NCBI GenBank assembly: GCA_017518785.1
Contig: JAFWUA010000042.1
Location: 1 to 10,097, forward strand
Reading direction: 5' to 3'
Length of the DNA: 10,097 bases
DNA from: Neisseriaceae bacterium
GTDB taxonomy: Bacteria; Pseudomonadota; Gammaproteobacteria; Burkholderiales; Neisseriaceae
Part shown: positions 6,443 through 10,097 of the stretch, piece after piece
How the letters are laid out: each line of letters begins with the position of its first letter
How positions within the stretch are numbered: position 1 is the stretch's first letter
The notes under the pieces: model-generated
The model's database searches: none
What the model saw: only the letters and a program-made list of their open reading frames with translations
What the model was told of the DNA's origin: nothing
Program-made: the position numbers and the translations under genes

Positions 6443-6484
6443 TTTCCGGCAGACTATTTATAAAATAGCAAAGTCTGCCGGAAA
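6443..6484. terminator. Inverted DUS-like pair, shared terminator of hscB and the RTX gene
   Basis: Two perfect copies (6443-6455 minus, 6472-6484 plus) form a 13-bp stem around a 16-base loop that itself contains CTATTT/AAATAG. It lies between the convergent ends of hscB and the RTX gene, six bases from each, so bidirectional termination is the likely role. Confidence 0.8.
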
Positions 6485-6490
6485 CATATA

Positions 6491-7174
6491 TCAATAAATA
6501 TTTCCACCACCATTATTATCATAATCATCAATTAAATTAGATAAAGATATAGTTGTATCTAATGTATTACCATATTCCATGGTCTGATTATTGCCTATTG
6601 GCTGATCAAGTACAGAAGTGTCTGATGGGAAGTTTATTTCCGAACTTACTAAAAAATTAGATAAACTAATAGATTTGCTATTTACTTGGCTATTGAGTTG
6701 TTGAGTGGTAGCTGTTTTTATGTCAATTGTTTCGCCATTGTCAAATTGAATTGTTTCAATCGCATTGGGATTACCCAAGAATTTGAGATAATGATTTTGA
6801 ATGGTAAGTTGATCATTTGTACCTATGATTTTTATTATTAAGTTGTTACTTTGTTGTTCAAAATATATTTCGTTTTTGTTAATTTGGTGAAGGTGTAATG
6901 TTTCTGTTCTTCCTAAATCATAGATGCTATCTTTACCATCTCCTTTGGTAAAGTGATAAGCATCATTGCCTAATCCACCCTCTAATCGGTCATCACCAAT
7001 ACCACCGTTAAGACTATCGTTGCCTACTTCTCCAAAGATTTTATCATTACCACTGCCACCGTTAAAGGTGTCATTACCTATGCCACCATGTATTTCATCA
7101 TCGCCGTCTAATCCGTGAATTGTATCATCACCAGCATTACCGCGAATGGTGTTATTTTGGTTATTGCCTATCAT
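6491..7174 (-). CDS. C-terminal part of the RTX protein, after an in-frame TGA
   Basis: This 227-residue open frame is in the same reading frame as the large upstream RTX frame and separated from it only by TGA at 7205-7207 and ten sense codons. Residues 5-72 hold about seven RTX nonapeptides (GNAGDDTIH, GGIGNDTFN, GGSGNDKIF), which bind Ca in a parallel beta-roll. Residues 73-152 (YHFTKGDGKDSI, then LTIQNHYL and ETIQFDNGETID) match the haemolysin-type Ca-binding-related segment that often follows RTX blocks. The last 70 residues are Ser/Asn/Asp-rich, as in type I secretion signals. No ribosome-binding site precedes the ATG, so it is more likely the tail of the upstream protein than an independent gene. 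It ends at TGA. Confidence 0.75.
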   Translation of the reverse strand: MIGNNQNNTIRGNAGDDTIHGLDGDDEIHGGIGNDTFNGGSGNDKIFGEVGNDSLNGGIGDDRLEGGLGNDAYHFTKGDGKDSIYDLGRTETLHLHQINKNEIYFEQQSNNLIIKIIGTNDQLTIQNHYLKFLGNPNAIETIQFDNGETIDIKTATTQQLNSQVNSKSISLSNFLVSSEINFPSDTSVLDQPIGNNQTMEYGNTLDTTISLSNLIDDYDNNGGGNIY

Positions 7175-7204
7175 TAAATCATTTTTTAATGTGCCAATTT
7201 TAAG

Positions 7205-10097
7205 TCAATTGGCATAAATAGCATTGGGAATATTATCAAGATTGACATTAATTTGGAGAGTATGTTCAATACTATTATTAGCATTATCAGTTGCGATGAT
7301 TGTAATATTATTTATTCCGGCAGACTCTATTGGTGCTATGCCATTAATTGTATTTGTTTGTGGATTGTAATTTAACCATTGTGGTAAATTATTGACATTT
7401 ATGTTTAGTATTTCTCCATCAGGATCCGTAAATAAGTCCGCCGGAATAGTATATTCAAAATATTTGGTTGCACCGGTATTTAATTGGCTGATTTTATTTT
7501 TAACTTTTGGTGGACGATTTTCTATTATATTGATTATATATGGCAAATATGAATAATCTTGTCCTTCGCCACATTGTATAGTAGTTTCAATTAGTTGTGC
7601 TTGGGTTGCCACACCTGATATGGTATTAGTTTGTGAGTTAAAATTTATTCCATTTGGCAAATCTTCTATTTTATAGGATAGTGCATCATTATCGGCATCT
7701 GTAAATAGGTCTGCCGGAAGGGCGTGTTCAAATGGAATATGAGTGATAATATTATGAGTTAGATTGCTGTAATTAGTTTGTGGGGGAGTATTGGGATTAT
7801 TTATAATGTTGATGTTAAAATTCTGGGTAGCTGTTAATCCTTGTTTATCTGTGGCAGTGATGGTTAGTTGTAATTTGCCTATTTGGTCAATTGTGGCAGT
7901 GCCACTTAATGTTTTTGTTTGTGGATCAAACTTTAACCATGCGGGTAAATTGTTTATACTGTATGTGAGTGTGTCACCATCTGGATCAATAAATAGATTT
8001 TCCGGCAGTGTAAAATTGTATGTTTGATTAACTATTATAGTTTGTTCGGCAAGTGTTTCATTTACTTCTGGTGCGTGATTTACGTCCGCTGACGGGGGAT
8101 TGTATGCTGGTAAATTTAGGCTTAAATCCCCATTTTGGTAGTTTTGTATTGCAATCAGTGATGTGGTGCTTGTTGATTGCCAAACTAAAAAGCTATTGTT
8201 GTTTTCTTGGATAATGTTTAATTGCATGTTGTCGGTTTGCCAAACATTCCCGGCAACAGCTTGCCAGTCGTGGCTGTCCAATGCTACGCCGTCTATGATG
8301 ATTATGCCCTTGCCGTCTTCATCTAAAATTGTGTTGATTTGTCCATCTTGTAAATCAGTACTGATGAATACGTATGAATCTTTACCTTCACCACCTATTA
8401 GAATATCTTTACCACTACCTGCAACCAACGTATCATCACCCTTGCCAGCTTCCAAGTAATCGTCACCATCGCCACCATCTAAATAGTCATTGCCTGCAAT
8501 ATCAGTTTTAACATTGCCATCAAAATCCCCCCAAAGCATGTCATTGCCACTACCACCAATAATATGGTCATCACCACCACTGCCAATAAGTTGATCATTG
8601 CCATTGCCACCATCAATTGTGTCATTACCTGAAATATGTGTTAATTGCGAATTGTAGTAGTCTCCAATTACAAGGTCATCACCATCTCCTCCAAGAATAG
8701 TGTCATTGCCACCTCCTGCAACAATTGTGTCGTTACCATCGCCACCGTCAATACTGTCGTTTCCTGAAATATGGGCTAATTCGGAATTACCATAATCTCC
8801 CCAAATACGATCGTTACCTTTATCTCCGATAATGCTATCGTCACCGCCTCCGCCGTGAATTTCATCATCGCCATCACCACCATCAATAAAGTCGTTGCCA
8901 TTAATATCTGAATATGATGCTACTTCTGGTAGATTATTAAAATCTCCACCTATCCAATCATTACCATCTCCACCAAGAATGGTATCATCTCCGCCGCAAC
9001 CACAAATTTTATCATTGCCATCGCCACCATCGATGGTGTCGTTGCCTGTAATATGGGCTAATTTTGAGTTGCCATAATCTCCCAAAATACTGTCATCGCC
9101 CTCCCCACCAATAATGGTGTCATTATCACCACCACCATGAATTTCATCATCGCCATTGCCTGCGTCAATATAATCTTTGCCATTGAAGCTTTCTAATTTG
9201 GAAGAGTCTTGATTATTGTTAAAATCTCCGCTTATCCAATCATGACCATCTTTGCCAAGAATAATGTCATCACCACCACAGCCACAAATTTCATCATTGC
9301 CATCGCCACCGTCAATACTGTCGTTTCCTGTAATATGAGCTAATTCGGAATTACTATAATCGCCCCAAATACGATCGTTACCTTTATCTCCGATAATGCT
9401 ATCATCACCGCCTCCGCCGTGAATTTCATCATTGCCATTGCCACCGTCAATTAAGTCGTTGCCATTAATATCTGAATATGATGCTACTTCTGGTAGATTA
9501 TTAAAATCTCCACCTATCCAATCATCTCCGTCATCACCAAAAATAATGTCATTTCCACCATTGCCATAAATTGCATCATTGCCATCATTACCGTTTATGA
9601 TATCATTGTCATGCTCTTCTATCTGTAAATATTTGAAATCATTTTGATTGTTTGAATTATAACTATCACCATTGATAATATCATTTCCACCACCGCCGTA
9701 AATTATGTCATCTCCATCCATGCCAAATAATTCATCATCACCATCTTCTCCAATTTGATGACCTTGTTCATTATCAGCTTCATCGCCATAGATAATATCG
9801 TTGTTATTACCAGCCACAACCATATCGTTGCCACTGCCACCATATAATGTATCGCCTTCTTCTTCATTATTATCAGCATGTTGAATATAGCTATTTGTTC
9901 CGCCATCAACAATACGTTCTTCCTCTATAATATAAATTCCCCAAGTAGAACCTTGAGTAACAATTTCAATATTTTGACTGACTTTTGGTATCCATTGATC
10001 ATTATCGCTATATCTTAATAACATGCCAATCGACATATTAGAATAGATAAAGTCATTGCCACTACCTCCATAAATAGTATCAATTCCACCACCACCT
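7205..10097 (-). CDS. Giant RTX / cadherin-like secreted protein, N-terminus outside the window
   Basis: The frame is open from the right edge (10097) to TGA at 7205-7207, about 963 codons. An ATG at 10034-10036 is internal, because RTX repeats (GGGGIDTIYGGSGND) run in frame up to the edge. The N-terminal two thirds (about 10097-8370) is an RTX array of GGxGxDxxx nonapeptides in long modules. A linker (about 8370-8080) with SYVF and DWQAVAGNVWQ follows. Then come three cadherin-like/He_PIG domains at about 8078-7805, 7790-7520 and 7517-7220, each with LF.D plus DPDG-type Ca sites and a WL/NG...FDPQT..SG pattern. Such proteins are usually exported by type I secretion and act as adhesins, biofilm matrix or contact toxins; no toxin domain is visible here. 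The TGA cuts off the C-terminal RTX block and any secretion signal. Confidence 0.88.
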   Translation of the reverse strand, partial: GGGGIDTIYGGSGNDFIYSNMSIGMLLRYSDNDQWIPKVSQNIEIVTQGSTWGIYIIEEERIVDGGTNSYIQHADNNEEEGDTLYGGSGNDMVVAGNNNDIIYGDEADNEQGHQIGEDGDDELFGMDGDDIIYGGGGNDIINGDSYNSNNQNDFKYLQIEEHDNDIINGNDGNDAIYGNGGNDIIFGDDGDDWIGGDFNNLPEVASYSDINGNDLIDGGNGNDEIHGGGGDDSIIGDKGNDRIWGDYSNSELAHITGNDSIDGGDGNDEICGCGGDDIILGKDGHDWISGDFNNNQDSSKLESFNGKDYIDAGNGDDEIHGGGDNDTIIGGEGDDSILGDYGNSKLAHITGNDTIDGGDGNDKICGCGGDDTILGGDGNDWIGGDFNNLPEVASYSDINGNDFIDGGDGDDEIHGGGGDDSIIGDKGNDRIWGDYGNSELAHISGNDSIDGGDGNDTIVAGGGNDTILGGDGDDLVIGDYYNSQLTHISGNDTIDGGNGNDQLIGSGGDDHIIGGSGNDMLWGDFDGNVKTDIAGNDYLDGGDGDDYLEAGKGDDTLVAGSGKDILIGGEGKDSYVFISTDLQDGQINTILDEDGKGIIIIDGVALDSHDWQAVAGNVWQTDNMQLNIIQENNNSFLVWQSTSTTSLIAIQNYQNGDLSLNLPAYNPPSADVNHAPEVNETLAEQTIIVNQTYNFTLPENLFIDPDGDTLTYSINNLPAWLKFDPQTKTLSGTATIDQIGKLQLTITATDKQGLTATQNFNINIINNPNTPPQTNYSNLTHNIITHIPFEHALPADLFTDADNDALSYKIEDLPNGINFNSQTNTISGVATQAQLIETTIQCGEGQDYSYLPYIINIIENRPPKVKNKISQLNTGATKYFEYTIPADLFTDPDGEILNINVNNLPQWLNYNPQTNTINGIAPIESAGINNITIIATDNANNSIEHTLQINVNLDNIPNAIYAN
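7314..7326 (-). repeat. DUS-like motif in RTX protein domain 3
   Basis: Minus strand AGTCTGCCGGAAT: all 12 bases of AGTCTGCCGGAA match. It encodes ESAGI in the third cadherin-like domain. Confidence 0.7.
7435..7447 (+). repeat. Degenerate DUS-like motif in RTX protein domain 3
   Basis: AGTCCGCCGGAAT, 11 of 13 matches. It covers the IPAD codons of the third cadherin-like domain. Confidence 0.45.
7708..7720 (+). repeat. DUS-like motif in RTX protein domain 2
   Basis: GGTCTGCCGGAAG, 11 of 13 matches including the full core. It covers the LPAD codons of the second cadherin-like domain. Confidence 0.65.
7999..8011 (-). repeat. DUS-like motif in RTX protein domain 1
   Basis: Minus strand ACACTGCCGGAAA, 11 of 13 matches including the full core. 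It covers the TLPEN codons of the first cadherin-like domain, the position homologous to the motif-bearing codons of domains 2 and 3. Confidence 0.65.
8619..9590. repeat. Tandem coding repeats of the RTX array (282-bp period, 564-bp higher order)
   Basis: Two alternating modules of about 45 and 49 residues, each ending in a non-RTX spacer (Y.NS.LAHI type or FNN..S.. type), form a 94-residue, 282-bp unit. The AATATG landmark of the first spacer recurs at 8631, 8766, 9048 and 9330; the last three are exactly 282 bp apart. A longer copy, about 8738-8961 against 9302-9525 (offset 564 bp), is nearly identical at the DNA level, showing recent duplication or gene conversion. This makes the array prone to length change. 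Confidence 0.85.

Noticed and set aside
2428..7207. Alternative genetic code with TGA or TAG read as sense
   Set aside because: All core genes end at expected lengths with standard code, lpxK ends at TAG, and Trp is coded by TGG in mnmE and others. The two interruptions are better explained individually.
7791..9077. Plus-strand open frames of 60-98 codons opposite the RTX gene
   Set aside because: They are antisense shadows of repetitive Gly/Asp codons, with Pro/Ser-rich products and no translation signals.
8370..10097. CRISPR-like or non-coding tandem repeat array
   Set aside because: The regular 27-bp and 282-bp repeats are fully explained by RTX nonapeptide codons in one long open frame.

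Overview
The window is AT-rich (roughly one third GC by eye) and looks like a chromosome segment of a low-GC Neisseriaceae-type betaproteobacterium. Two things point there: the HscB sequence has a neisserial flavour, and a short motif, AGTCTGCCGGAAA, is scattered through genes and also occurs as inverted pairs between genes, the classic layout of Neisseriaceae DNA uptake sequences (DUS). I cannot name the genus. The exact 9-mer CTGCCGGAA occurs 14 times in 10 kb, where base composition predicts far fewer than one.

Layout. 161-628 is queF (queuosine pathway), closed by an inverted-DUS hairpin. 709-2186 is a two-gene unit, lpxK (lipid A 4'-kinase) overlapping a CYTH-family triphosphatase gene. 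2187-2904 has no intact gene. It holds a 131-bp MITE-like element that split an inverted-DUS terminator, the rest of that terminator, and a minus-strand gene for a small membrane protein broken by one in-frame TAG. 2905-4254 (minus) is mnmE (tRNA wobble-uridine modification). A 288-bp divergent region with another DUS pair leads into a compact plus-strand cluster: an HMA metal-binding protein, acpS, a Nudix hydrolase with a C-terminal extension, and hscB. This cluster ends at a shared inverted-DUS terminator.

The last third (6491-10097, minus) is one very large RTX-type secreted or surface protein running off the right edge, so its N-terminus is missing. In order it has a long modular RTX Ca-binding array, a linker, three cadherin-like/He_PIG domains, an in-frame TGA at 7205-7207, then in the same frame a second RTX block and a C-terminal tail. 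It is either a nonsense-interrupted gene or a case of stop-codon readthrough.

The core genes are separate housekeeping functions (tRNA modification, lipid A, acyl-carrier-protein activation, nucleotide sanitation, Fe-S assembly) rather than one pathway. The most notable signals are the probable divergent DUS dialect, the mobile element inserted in a DUS terminator with a 5-bp target duplication, and the two genes interrupted by single in-frame stops.
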